A DNA stretch of 64,000 nt from Tunicatimonas pelagia (GTDB lineage Bacteria; Bacteroidota; Bacteroidia; Cytophagales; Cyclobacteriaceae): positions 4,291,001-4,355,000 of the forward strand of contig NZ_CP120683.1 in NCBI RefSeq assembly GCF_030506325.1, in the 5' to 3' direction. Both the position numbers and the translations under genes were made by a program. Positions 24,930 to 33,708 of this stretch are shown in pieces. Numbering within the stretch: position 1 is the stretch's first letter; each line of letters begins with the position of its first letter. The notes below the pieces were generated by a model, which had not been told where the DNA came from, did not search any database, and saw only the letters and a list, made by a program, of their open reading frames with translations.

Positions 24930-26309
24930 TCACTTCTCTTTTACAAAGGGAATATGATAGGTCTGATAAGCTCCAGAGGCTTCCGCGCTGTAATCTCTTT
25001 TTCTTATGGTAAGGTGGTGCACACCTGTAGGGAGAGCTGAAAGCGGCAGGTAAGTGACTATTCCCGGCTGACGATTTTCCTTTCGTCGGTGAAAATAAAG
25101 GGGCTCTAGTGGGTACAGAGAGTCGTTAATAGTCACTTGATACAAGTCAGCTAAACAACGTAAGGCAGTCTGAGCACCTTTCTCCGTTTCTGAAGAGCGG
25201 TTTTGGCGGGTAGTATCTACCGATGCATCAAAATCAAACGTAATTTTAGCTTTAGAGACAAACCCATCTTCTTGCAATGCCGCTGACTCAGGGCACACTT
25301 GCTGAAGCGAATCATTATCCGATACCAAATATGGCAAAAACAAACGAAGGTGGTCGTGCTCTATGTATTCCGAAGGAATTAGTGGAATAAGGGTAGCTTG
25401 CGGCTCATCGTACCGATCTTCGTAGTGCTGATTAAATATGTGGTTGGTCGTTTGTTCAGCCGGATAAAATATCTCTTCGCTGTAGCCGTAATTATTAAGT
25501 AAGAAGAAGATGAGTACGTAGCCAACTAAGATCAATGCCAGTACCCACTTGCGAACACTACTAATAAGCGTGTAATAAATAGGAGCATACAAGCGAGCTA
25601 ATGTAACCCATCGGAAGAAACGATAAATAGGAAAGTAGAAGTGAACAAATGGCTTCCACCGGATACGCTTTACCAAACCAAACGAAAGAAAGTCAAGTAA
25701 AAACAAGGCTGCCAAGCTAAAGTAAACTAAAAGCAAGGCTGATATGAAAATACCCAATACTTGGCTCAACCAATGAGTATCTGGGTAGTCGACAAACTGA
25801 TTATTAGCGGTAACTATTACTAGTATAGGCGGTAATAACGATAAACAAAAGGCTACCACCAAAAACACCAGTAGAAAGGAAAAGGAAAATACTGAGCTAC
25901 TAATTTTATTTATAATCGCTACGTACGATTCGGTGTCTGGCGTTCTTCGCTCTAAATATTTCTGGTACGGCTCGCGGTAGGTAATACGCGACCAATAGCT
26001 CCTCCGGGGAAAGGCACTAATCAGGCCCACTATACCGATCCAAAAGCCCCGTAAGAATAAGTAGATAATTAAGTTGACAATGAGGATACGCGAACCGAAG
26101 AAGCAGATAACAAACCCAATGACAAATATTTGTTGAACCGGCCCTTGGTTTAAAGTAGCTAGCCAAACATTACCCCACTGCGCTACTAAGTCAGGAACTG
26201 GAAGCAGCAGTACTAGCACAAAGCCCGAGAGCAAAAGTTCCATCTCCCAGCTACGGTTTCGTAGCTTCGCTAAACTTTCGGGTAGGTTTGGTTGCTCCAT
26301 GCGCGGCAT
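24930..26309 (-). CDS. Multi-pass membrane protein with periplasmic C-terminal domain
   Basis: A 459-residue inner-membrane protein with five or six hydrophobic segments between residues about 25 and 270 (for instance MELLLSGFVLVLLLPVPDLV and FSFSFLLVFLVVAFCLSLLP). The last 190 residues are soluble and acidic (YPDTHW loops, SEYIEHDHLRLFLPYLVSDN, TKITFDFDASVDTT-like strands), ending in GVHHLTIRKRDY, reminiscent of a beta-sandwich. I do not recognise the family; similar proteins exist in Cytophagales. It is separated by 251 bp from the DUF6261-like gene upstream. No function can be assigned. Confidence 0.75.
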   Translation of the reverse strand: MPRMEQPNLPESLAKLRNRSWEMELLLSGFVLVLLLPVPDLVAQWGNVWLATLNQGPVQQIFVIGFVICFFGSRILIVNLIIYLFLRGFWIGIVGLISAFPRRSYWSRITYREPYQKYLERRTPDTESYVAIINKISSSVFSFSFLLVFLVVAFCLSLLPPILVIVTANNQFVDYPDTHWLSQVLGIFISALLLVYFSLAALFLLDFLSFGLVKRIRWKPFVHFYFPIYRFFRWVTLARLYAPIYYTLISSVRKWVLALILVGYVLIFFLLNNYGYSEEIFYPAEQTTNHIFNQHYEDRYDEPQATLIPLIPSEYIEHDHLRLFLPYLVSDNDSLQQVCPESAALQEDGFVSKAKITFDFDASVDTTRQNRSSETEKGAQTALRCLADLYQVTINDSLYPLEPLYFHRRKENRQPGIVTYLPLSALPTGVHHLTIRKRDYSAEASGAYQTYHIPFVKEK

Positions 26310-26560
26310 CTATTAATTGACACCAAAAAATACTAAATTTTAGATTTCTACCACTAGCGTACCCTAATAAGTTTAGGCTTTCTTGCGCTATTCTACCCGT
26401 AGAGAAAAGTTATCTACCGATATCTCCATCAAATATACCTTTGAGTTACCATAGGATGAGAAAATATCGTCAAGATGCAGTATTACGACACCCAAAATTT
26501 AGAAAAATTACAATTAGTCCGTAGGATGGTAACCTTATCCGATAGTATCAGGGCAAAAAC

Positions 26561-27295
26561 CTATAATACTACAGGTTCATCGGTAGTGTCGAGCCTTCTT
26601 CGCTCTATAATTTGATTGAAGTGCTCAATATTTTCATTGAAATGATTAATAAACAAAGTGTACTTGGCAGACGGGGATAGGGTAGCACGGGCTTCAATAT
26701 GCTTTACTAAGGTACGATATGCTTCTGAGGTACTTTGTACCAGTTGGCGAGTGTTGGGGGTTTCCTCCTTACTCTTACTAGTTTCCTCCAATCGCTGAAT
26801 AAATACTTTTTCAAATGCTTGGTTGGCCTTTTTCATCTCACTTACCACATCTTCCAAATGCATATCTTTAATTGCCTGAGCGTAGGCCGGAATGGTTTGA
26901 AGGTCGCGCCCAATATTCTTTAGAGCCGCTGTTTCGGCACTGTAGTTTAAGTTGTATAATCGGGTACCATACTTATTAATGCATTCCACTACCTGCTCGC
27001 CCGCCGCTCGCAACGTTGCTTTAGGGTGCCGAATATAGCCTTCGCTAATCATCCGCAGACAAATAATGGCCTGGTCTCGCTGATCATCCAAAGCAGATAG
27101 TTTTACCCCGGTTTCGCTGGTACTTTCTTGCTTGTAGGCCTGCTCCAACTGCAAATATTCTTTATTCAATCCATTATACTGCGCTTTTACCTGGAGCTTA
27201 TCTGCGTTGTGTTGATTAACAATAATCAACGAGTTGCGGACGAATTGAATAAACTCTTTAATGCGGTATTTGCTGAGGTTTGCCGATGCAATCAT
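26561..27295 (-). CDS. DUF6261-like helical protein
   Basis: A 244-residue protein, almost entirely helical. Typical parts are LDDQRDQAIICLRMISEGYI, HPKATLRAAGEQVVECINKY, a SAETAALKNIGRDLQ stretch and EMKKANQAFEKVFIQRLEET, which match my recollection of DUF6261, a Bacteroidota family of unknown function with a repeating helical bundle. No signal peptide. Its 5' side faces a 667-bp region with tandem repeats. The family match is from memory and should be treated as likely rather than certain. Confidence 0.65.
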   Translation of the reverse strand: MIASANLSKYRIKEFIQFVRNSLIIVNQHNADKLQVKAQYNGLNKEYLQLEQAYKQESTSETGVKLSALDDQRDQAIICLRMISEGYIRHPKATLRAAGEQVVECINKYGTRLYNLNYSAETAALKNIGRDLQTIPAYAQAIKDMHLEDVVSEMKKANQAFEKVFIQRLEETSKSKEETPNTRQLVQSTSEAYRTLVKHIEARATLSPSAKYTLFINHFNENIEHFNQIIERRRLDTTDEPVVL

Positions 27296-27962
27296 GTCTT
27301 TATGGTTTAGCGTTTCAACTTCTGTATCTTAAATTTGGCAAAGCCCCGCTCAGAATAAAAATAAGCCCTTCCGCATACAGTACACGCGTAAGGAATCCTT
27401 ACTCATCAGGCAGGGAACCTTTGGCTACCTATCACCAGCATCCGTCGAAAATAAAACTCATCCGACGGGTTGCCGACGTGGGAATTAAGCTATCGGAGGG
27501 TTCCGACAGGCTGCCAACGCCGGAAGTGGGCTATCGGCGGACTCCGGCGGGTTGCCAACGCCAGAAGTGGGCTGTCGGAAGATTCCGACCAACTAATTCC
27601 CGTGTCGGTAGCATATTAACCTCCTCCGATGGGTTACCAATGATGTTGGCGGTGGGGTAGGTCTAATTGGTGGGGTAAACATCGAGGAAATCACGCATTC
27701 TTACGTGCGAATCATGGTTCAAACGTTGGCTTACACTTAGGAGATAGCCTGATCAAGTATTTAGCTTCGCTACAATCCATAAAAAAACAGGTACCATACT
27801 GGCAAAATTAGTTGAAAATAAGTTGCTGTAAATAGTCACTATGAAAGTTAACAATAAATTAATCTGTTTAGTAGATATTATAATTATTTATTTCTTTATT
27901 TGTACATAACAATTTTTTATAATTGTAATAATTAACTTTTTTCCAATCTAATTTTTATTACT
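27296..27962. other. Intergenic region with tandem repeats and AT-rich promoter zone
   Basis: About 670 bp between the minus-strand DUF6261-like gene and the secreted protein at 27963. Bases 27468-27590 are three 41-bp tandem repeats (listed separately). From about 27780 the sequence becomes very AT-rich (long A/T runs up to the ATG), the probable promoter and leader of the secreted-protein gene. A 126-codon frame at 27280-27660 runs through the repeats but has no protein-like features. Confidence 0.55.
27468..27590. repeat. Three 41-bp tandem repeats
   Basis: Units 27468-27508, 27509-27549 and 27550-27590, each 41 bp without spacers. They share GGYTGCC, then GYGGGAA or GCCRGAAGTGG, and each holds a short dyad TCGG...CCGA around the middle. 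The flanks (27440-27467 and 27591-27640) contain partial copies (CCGACGGG, CCTCCGATGGG). Not CRISPR, because there are no unique spacers. Confidence 0.7.
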
Positions 27963-30900
27963 ATGAGACAACTATTAAATCTTTTTTTGCTCTGCTGCAT
28001 GGTATTTACTCAGTACAGTTATGCCCAGCAGTACAAACTCACCCAAGAGCTTGCTCTTGAGGGAGGGGGAAATGCCCAACTAGGCGACTCACAAGCCTTT
28101 GTACCAAGGGGCGGGGTATTCTATGTACTAGAACAGCAAAACCACGAATGGGTATTGGTGGATACGCTACGTTCGCCAATAGCCAATAAGCCCCTTGGAC
28201 AAGATATCGCAATCAGTAATGATCAAGCTATTGTCCCAACCAGCCAAACCGTTTATATCTACGAAAAGACAAGCAGTGGGAAGTGGGATGTAGTTCAAGT
28301 ATTTGATAGCGTTGCCTCAGGGGAAGGGATTATCTCCTCAGTAGCTATTACGAAAGATTACGCTTTTGCGGGTCTGAGTCAGGATGATGGCCCCAACGGA
28401 GAACAGTGGGCCGGATCGGTACAGGTCTTTCAGCGTAGCGGTAGCACTTGGCAGCGGGCACAACGGTTGCGCGCCTCCGATACGGGTGCCTTGGACTTTT
28501 TTGGAAAGCACATAGAAGCGGAGGGCAATCAACTGATGGTAGGAAACGAAGTTTTTCTTTCAGAAACTAAATCTAACAATACCGCTTATATATTTACCTT
28601 GGATGCGTCAGGCGAATGGGTAGAGACCAATCAGCTTCTAGGATTTGTAGAAACGGAAGATGCTGAACAACCTACCTACGGATTTAGTGGTAGCGTTGTA
28701 GCCATAGGAAGCCCTGGCGAAACCACAGGAAGTGGAACACCTCCAGGTAGAGTTATTATCTACGAGCAAAAAAATGGTGCCTGGCAACAGACTACCAGCA
28801 TCCGGGCTTCGGATGCAGAAGAGCAAGACAGATTTGGAAGCGAAGTAGTGCTCTACGGCGATAGTTTGCTAGCCGTACATACTACAAATAAAGGTAGCTA
28901 CATATATAAAAGGAGTAGTTTTGGGCAGTGGAGCGAGATTCAAATACTCCGGGACTATTATATCGATGACCTGTCGGGAGATATAGCTATAGCGAATGGC
29001 TCTGTCCCAGGGAGCGTAGCTTTCTTTAAGGCATCTGGTAACATGGCTCCTCCAATAGTGACTGAGCCCGTTGTGTACGAACTCACCCAAGAGCTTCCGC
29101 CAGGAGTAGGATTCACTCAGTTAGATGGTTCTCAGGCTATCGCAAGAAGTACAGGAGTCGCTTACGTGCTGGAACAGCAAAACCACGAATGGGTATTGGT
29201 GGATACGCTACGTTCGCCAATAGCCAATAAGCCCCTTGGACAAGATATCGCAATCAGTAATGATCAAGCTATTGTCTCAACCAGCCAAACCGTTTATATC
29301 TACGAAAAGACAAGCAGTGGGAAGTGGGATATAGTTCAGGTATTTGATAGCGTTGCCTCAGGGGAAGGGATTATCTCCTCAGTAGCTATTACGAAAGATT
29401 ATGCTTTTGCGGGTCTGAGTCAGGATGATGGCTCCAACGGAGAACAGTGGGCCGGCTCGGTACAGGTCTTTCAGCGTAGCGGTAGCACTTGGCAGCGGGC
29501 ACAACGGTTGCGCGCCTCCGATACGGGAGCCTTGGACTTTTTCGGAAAGCACATAGAAGCGGAGGGCAATCAACTGATGGTAGGAAACGAAGTGTTTCTT
29601 TCAGAAACTAAATCTAACAATACCGCTTATATATTTACCTTGGATGCGTCAGGCGAATGGGTAGAGACCAATCAGCTTCTAGGATTTGTAGAAACGGAAG
29701 ATGTTGAACAACCTACCTACGGATTTAGTGGTAGCGTTGTAGCCATAGGAAGCCCTGGCGAAACCACAGGAAGTGGAACACCTCCAGGTAGAGTTATTAT
29801 CTACGAGCAAAAAAATGGTGCCTGGCAACAGACTACCAGCATCCGGGCTTCGGATGCAGAAGAGCAAGACGAATTTGGAAGTGAAGTAGTGCTCTATAGC
29901 AACGGTTTATTGGCCGTACAAACTAGAAGTAAGGGCAGTTATGTTTACAGAAGAACTGGTTTTGGGCAATGGGAAGAAACCCAGATACTGCGAGACTACT
30001 ACATCATTGATTTGTCGGATGATGTAGCGGTAGCCCGCAACCCTGCTTCAGGTACTATAGCTTTCTTTAAGGCCATTACCCCGTCGCCCGTCGCAGTAGC
30101 CGGATTCAATCTTATTGACCCTACCACCGACGAAATAGTTCAGCCAATTCAAGATGGAGACGTTATCAACCTTGATGTTATTTTTAGTCATGGGGACGAT
30201 CAGTTCTTAAATATTCAGGCGGTTACTACCCCCACGTCGGTTGGTAGTGTGCTACTAGAACTTTCGGGCGATTTGGAACGTACTTCCCGGCAAAATGCGG
30301 CCCCCTACGCGCTATTTGGTGACGATGACGGCGACTACCGCACCGGAGAGTTGCACCCGGGAGAATATACCCTTACGGCCACACCGTATCCTGAACGTAA
30401 CTTTACTGGCGCACCCGGAGTAGTGCAGTCTGTATCATTTACCATTGCGGAGTTTGGTCAAATTACGGGCTTGACTCTTATTAACGCCAACCAAGATCAA
30501 GCTATACTGGAAATAGAGGAGGGAACAGTGATTGACTACGCTGAGTACCCAGGGGTTAGTTTCAACTTGCGAGTAGATGTAAGCCCAGAAGCAGTGGGTA
30601 GTGTGGGTATTAAAGTAAGCGAAGAACAGCGAGAGGTACTGCGTAACCGCATTCAGAACGCCGCTCCCTACGCCGCTTTTGGCGATAATAATGGTGACTA
30701 CCGGAATTGGCTTCCTGAACGGGGACGCTACACAGTAGAAGCAACGTCATATGAGCTACGGAACCGGGGTGGGCACGTACTCGACCATCAGTCGTTTACT
30801 TTTGAGGTAGTCAATACTAGCGATGAACCCTTTGCTCGTACAGAAGACCTGCCATCTAAGTCAGGCCTTGCAACTGAGATACAACTGTACCCCAATCCGG

Positions 30901-31109
30901 TTAATGATCGGCTGTGGGCTGAAGTAGCGCACAGCGAGTACTTCACATTATCTATTTATAACCCAATGGGTCAGTTGGTTTACCAAAAAGAGGCCAACGA
31001 GTCTTTAGCTGAAGAGATTAATTTTAGTAATCAACAGCCGGGTATTTATATGGCGGTCTTCAATTCTCCTACCGAGCGGATTGTCCGTAAGCTAATGGTG
31101 AGGAAGTAG
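27963..31109 (+). CDS. Large T9SS-secreted protein with internal duplication
   Basis: A 1048-residue exported protein. Residues 1-21 are a signal peptide ending YAQ. Residues about 22-365 and 369-712 are two copies of a beta-propeller-like unit (FG-GAP/PQQ style, with VFQRSGSTWQRAQRLRASDT and VIIYEQKNGAWQQTTSIRAS motifs). Residues about 715-960 are two Ig-like repeats each bearing NAAPYA(L/A)FGD(D/N)(D/N)GDY. The C-terminus (LYPNPVNDRLWAEV to VRKLMVRK) is a typical T9SS sorting domain. The function is probably surface attachment or release; no enzyme motif is seen. The central 699 bp of each copy is about 98.6 percent identical, the flanks much less, which suggests recent homogenisation. A strong terminator follows at 31131-31170. 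Confidence 0.85.
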   Translation: MRQLLNLFLLCCMVFTQYSYAQQYKLTQELALEGGGNAQLGDSQAFVPRGGVFYVLEQQNHEWVLVDTLRSPIANKPLGQDIAISNDQAIVPTSQTVYIYEKTSSGKWDVVQVFDSVASGEGIISSVAITKDYAFAGLSQDDGPNGEQWAGSVQVFQRSGSTWQRAQRLRASDTGALDFFGKHIEAEGNQLMVGNEVFLSETKSNNTAYIFTLDASGEWVETNQLLGFVETEDAEQPTYGFSGSVVAIGSPGETTGSGTPPGRVIIYEQKNGAWQQTTSIRASDAEEQDRFGSEVVLYGDSLLAVHTTNKGSYIYKRSSFGQWSEIQILRDYYIDDLSGDIAIANGSVPGSVAFFKASGNMAPPIVTEPVVYELTQELPPGVGFTQLDGSQAIARSTGVAYVLEQQNHEWVLVDTLRSPIANKPLGQDIAISNDQAIVSTSQTVYIYEKTSSGKWDIVQVFDSVASGEGIISSVAITKDYAFAGLSQDDGSNGEQWAGSVQVFQRSGSTWQRAQRLRASDTGALDFFGKHIEAEGNQLMVGNEVFLSETKSNNTAYIFTLDASGEWVETNQLLGFVETEDVEQPTYGFSGSVVAIGSPGETTGSGTPPGRVIIYEQKNGAWQQTTSIRASDAEEQDEFGSEVVLYSNGLLAVQTRSKGSYVYRRTGFGQWEETQILRDYYIIDLSDDVAVARNPASGTIAFFKAITPSPVAVAGFNLIDPTTDEIVQPIQDGDVINLDVIFSHGDDQFLNIQAVTTPTSVGSVLLELSGDLERTSRQNAAPYALFGDDDGDYRTGELHPGEYTLTATPYPERNFTGAPGVVQSVSFTIAEFGQITGLTLINANQDQAILEIEEGTVIDYAEYPGVSFNLRVDVSPEAVGSVGIKVSEEQREVLRNRIQNAAPYAAFGDNNGDYRNWLPERGRYTVEATSYELRNRGGHVLDHQSFTFEVVNTSDEPFARTEDLPSKSGLATEIQLYPNPVNDRLWAEVAHSEYFTLSIYNPMGQLVYQKEANESLAEEINFSNQQPGIYMAVFNSPTERIVRKLMVRK
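28131..28829 (+). repeat. Near-identical duplicated core, copy 1
   Basis: 699 bp within the secreted-protein gene that recur at 29172-29870 with a period of 1041 bp (347 codons). I count about ten mismatches, most of them silent. The edges of the identity are abrupt. Confidence 0.9.
29172..29870 (+). repeat. Near-identical duplicated core, copy 2
   Basis: Second copy, offset 1041 bp from copy 1. Amino-acid changes relative to copy 1 are few (Pro to Ser, Val to Ile, Ala to Val, Pro to Ser). Confidence 0.9.
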
Positions 31110-31130
31110 GCATAGCTACTATTATTGGTT

Positions 31131-31170
31131 AAATAGGGAATAGTTTCTGATGCTATTCCCTATTTTTTTT
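31131..31170 (+). terminator. Intrinsic terminator
   Basis: A perfect 13-bp stem (arms 31131-31143 and 31153-31165) with a 9-nt loop, followed by a T run to 31170. It closes the secreted-protein gene. Confidence 0.9.
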
Positions 31171-31314
31171 GCATTACGACAACTATACAAGAAAAGTAAA
31201 CCTCAAAAAAATTATACCAAAGCCTGGCTATCATACATACTTTTAAAAATAGTTGTGACTCAACTGAAAAAATTAGATACCTTTAGGTAGGGTATTATGA
31301 GTTAATACTGTGCT

Positions 31315-33708
31315 ATGCTACGAAACTATCTATTGGTAGCCACTCGCAATCTACGTAACCAAGGCTGGTACGCATTTCTGAATGTGTTTGGCCTTAGCAT
31401 TGGTATTGCTAGTTGTCTGATGATTGCGCTCTATGTATTTGATGAGCTGCGCTACGATACCTTTCATACTCATGCTGATCACCTATATCGGATAACCCAT
31501 CACGAAAAAATAAGCAATAGTGAGATAGAAACTCCGTTGACTGTTCCTGCTTTGGCTCCGGCTTCCTCAGAGAGCATCGCCGGAGTAAAGTCTACCGTTC
31601 GGGTGTATCCGGGAGGTAGAAAGGTGATGCAAATAGGAGATGAGACTTTAGCTCAAACAGGGTTCATGTACGTAGATGACTCTTTTCTTCAGGTTTTTAG
31701 TTACGAAGTACTTGCTGGTGACCCAGCTACTGCTCTACAAAAGCCTAATTCTCTAGTGCTTACCGAAAAGGTGGCGAAAAAATACTTTGGTAGTAGAGAA
31801 GCATTGGGCAAATTTGTTCAATTGAGTGATAGTACCTCCTGTAAAGTGACAGCAGTAGTAGCTAATCCACCTCCGTACACTCATCTACCGTTTGATGTAC
31901 TAGCTTCTTATTCTAGTTTACCCCCTTCGTCAGATAACAATTGGGAAAGGCTAGAATTATACACCTACTTTTTACTGGAAGAAGGGGTAAAAGCAGCTTC
32001 AGTAGAAGAAGATTTGCAAACCTTACAGGACAGGTATATATCAACTCAAGTAGCTGAATACAGCACTTACGAAGCTTTTCAACAAGCAGGAAATGAGTAT
32101 TACCTCTCTTTGCAGCCTATCACTCAGATTCATCTCTACTCGGATCTGTTTGCTGAGTTTAATCCGGGTGGGGATGTAAAGACTTTATACGTACTGATCG
32201 CCGTCGCCGCGTTTTTGCTACTAATCGCCTGCGTTAATTTTATGAACTTGGCTACGGCTCGCTATATGCGCCGGGCGCGAGAAGTAGGGGTGCGTAAGGC
32301 ACTAGGGTCAACCCGAGTGGCGCTAATTGTGCAGTTTTTAAATGAGTCGTTACTGATGAGCTTATTCGCTGCTGTGCTAGGGGTTATATGGGCTCTGTTA
32401 TTTTTACCAGCTTTCAATAGTCTAACCGGAAAAGAGATCACCTACGCAGTATTTACCGAAGGGTGGCTGATTGGAGGGCTAATCTTACTAATGTTAGTAG
32501 TAGGAATGTTGGCTGGCAGTTATCCGGCTTTCTTCCTGTCGGGCTTTCGCCCTACCGAAGTATTGAAGGGAGGTTGGTTTGTTCGCAAGGGAAGTATTGT
32601 ACTCCGCAACCTGTTGGTTGTCTTTCAGTTTAGTGTATCTATTGGCCTAATAATCTGTACTGTAGTGGCTTACCAACAAATAGCTTATACCCAAAGCAAA
32701 GATTTAGGTTTTGATAAAGAGCAAGTGATGGCACTATCCTACTTTGATTTACTAGGTGATCAGGGGACTACTATAAAGGAAGCCATTGCTCAGCAAGCGA
32801 TGGTAGTAGAAACTTCCGTAGTGAGCGATGTTATCCCTCAAACATACCAAATGACCATGTTTTGGCAACGAGGTAGCGATCAAGAATACCTGATGAATTG
32901 GTACACTAGTGATTACGACCATCTGGAAACAATGGGAATAGAGCTGCTCGAGGGGCGAAACTTCTCACGTGAGTACGGTACTGATACTGCCGGAGTATTA
33001 CTTAATGAAACCGCCGTACGAACGCTGGAAATAGAGAACCCCATTGGGGCGGAGATCAGCTACGAAGATACTGAGATTGGCACATATGAGGTGTTGGGGG
33101 TGGTGAAGGATTTCCACTTTCGGTCGTTGCACCACGATATTGAGCCGATGGCTATTTTCCTATCCGAGACTGGCCCTAACATACTGGTTCGCCTTGCCCC
33201 AGGTAATGTTTCTAATGCACTGGAGCAGGTAGACTTGGTATGGCAACAGTATGCTCCCGATGTTCCTTTTGATTATACTTTTCTGGATGAAGAATTTGAT
33301 AGAGCTTTTCGAGCCGAACAGCGGTTAAGTCGAGTCTTCACAGTTTTTTCAGTACTTACCATTATTGTGGCTAGTTTGGGCTTACTCGGTTTAGGAGCTT
33401 ACTCTGCTCAGCAGCGTACTAAGGAAATAGGGGTGCGAAAAACAATGGGAGCCTCTACCGGAAATCTAATACTATTGCTTTCAAAAGATTTTACCAAGCT
33501 AGTATTGCTTGCCTTTGGGATAGCCACTCCAATTGTGTACTTTCTGATGCAATCGTGGCTTAAGCAATTTGCTTTTCGGATAGAAGTAGGAATGCTTCCT
33601 TTTGTCTTGGCCGGATTGGGAGCCATGCTACTTGCCTGGGTTACCGTAGGCTGGTTGGCGTACCGGGCTACCCAGGCTAACTTGGCTAATGTACTTCGTC
33701 TGGAGTAG
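31315..33708 (+). CDS. MacB/FtsX-type ABC transporter permease
   Basis: A 797-residue inner-membrane protein. It starts with LRNYLLVATRNLRNQGWYAF, a helix with GLSIGIASCLMIALYVFDEL, then a periplasmic MacB-like domain (about residues 50-280) and a FtsX membrane domain (AVAAFLLLIACVNFMNLATA, then RREVGVRKALGS-like text). A second half repeats this layout and ends with RTKEIGVRKTMGAS, a final helix pair and ANLANVLRLE. The family permeases are orphan in Bacteroidota, with the ATPase encoded elsewhere; none lies beside it. They export lipids, peptides or lipoproteins. Its 3' end overlaps the converging SulP gene by 23 bp. Confidence 0.9.
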   Translation: MLRNYLLVATRNLRNQGWYAFLNVFGLSIGIASCLMIALYVFDELRYDTFHTHADHLYRITHHEKISNSEIETPLTVPALAPASSESIAGVKSTVRVYPGGRKVMQIGDETLAQTGFMYVDDSFLQVFSYEVLAGDPATALQKPNSLVLTEKVAKKYFGSREALGKFVQLSDSTSCKVTAVVANPPPYTHLPFDVLASYSSLPPSSDNNWERLELYTYFLLEEGVKAASVEEDLQTLQDRYISTQVAEYSTYEAFQQAGNEYYLSLQPITQIHLYSDLFAEFNPGGDVKTLYVLIAVAAFLLLIACVNFMNLATARYMRRAREVGVRKALGSTRVALIVQFLNESLLMSLFAAVLGVIWALLFLPAFNSLTGKEITYAVFTEGWLIGGLILLMLVVGMLAGSYPAFFLSGFRPTEVLKGGWFVRKGSIVLRNLLVVFQFSVSIGLIICTVVAYQQIAYTQSKDLGFDKEQVMALSYFDLLGDQGTTIKEAIAQQAMVVETSVVSDVIPQTYQMTMFWQRGSDQEYLMNWYTSDYDHLETMGIELLEGRNFSREYGTDTAGVLLNETAVRTLEIENPIGAEISYEDTEIGTYEVLGVVKDFHFRSLHHDIEPMAIFLSETGPNILVRLAPGNVSNALEQVDLVWQQYAPDVPFDYTFLDEEFDRAFRAEQRLSRVFTVFSVLTIIVASLGLLGLGAYSAQQRTKEIGVRKTMGASTGNLILLLSKDFTKLVLLAFGIATPIVYFLMQSWLKQFAFRIEVGMLPFVLAGLGAMLLAWVTVGWLAYRATQANLANVLRLE

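Noticed and set aside
27468-27590. CRISPR array
   Set aside because: The 41-bp units are contiguous, without unique spacers, and no cas genes are present.
27280-27660. Open frame through the tandem repeats
   Set aside because: It crosses the repeats with biased composition and no conserved features; judged to be non-coding.
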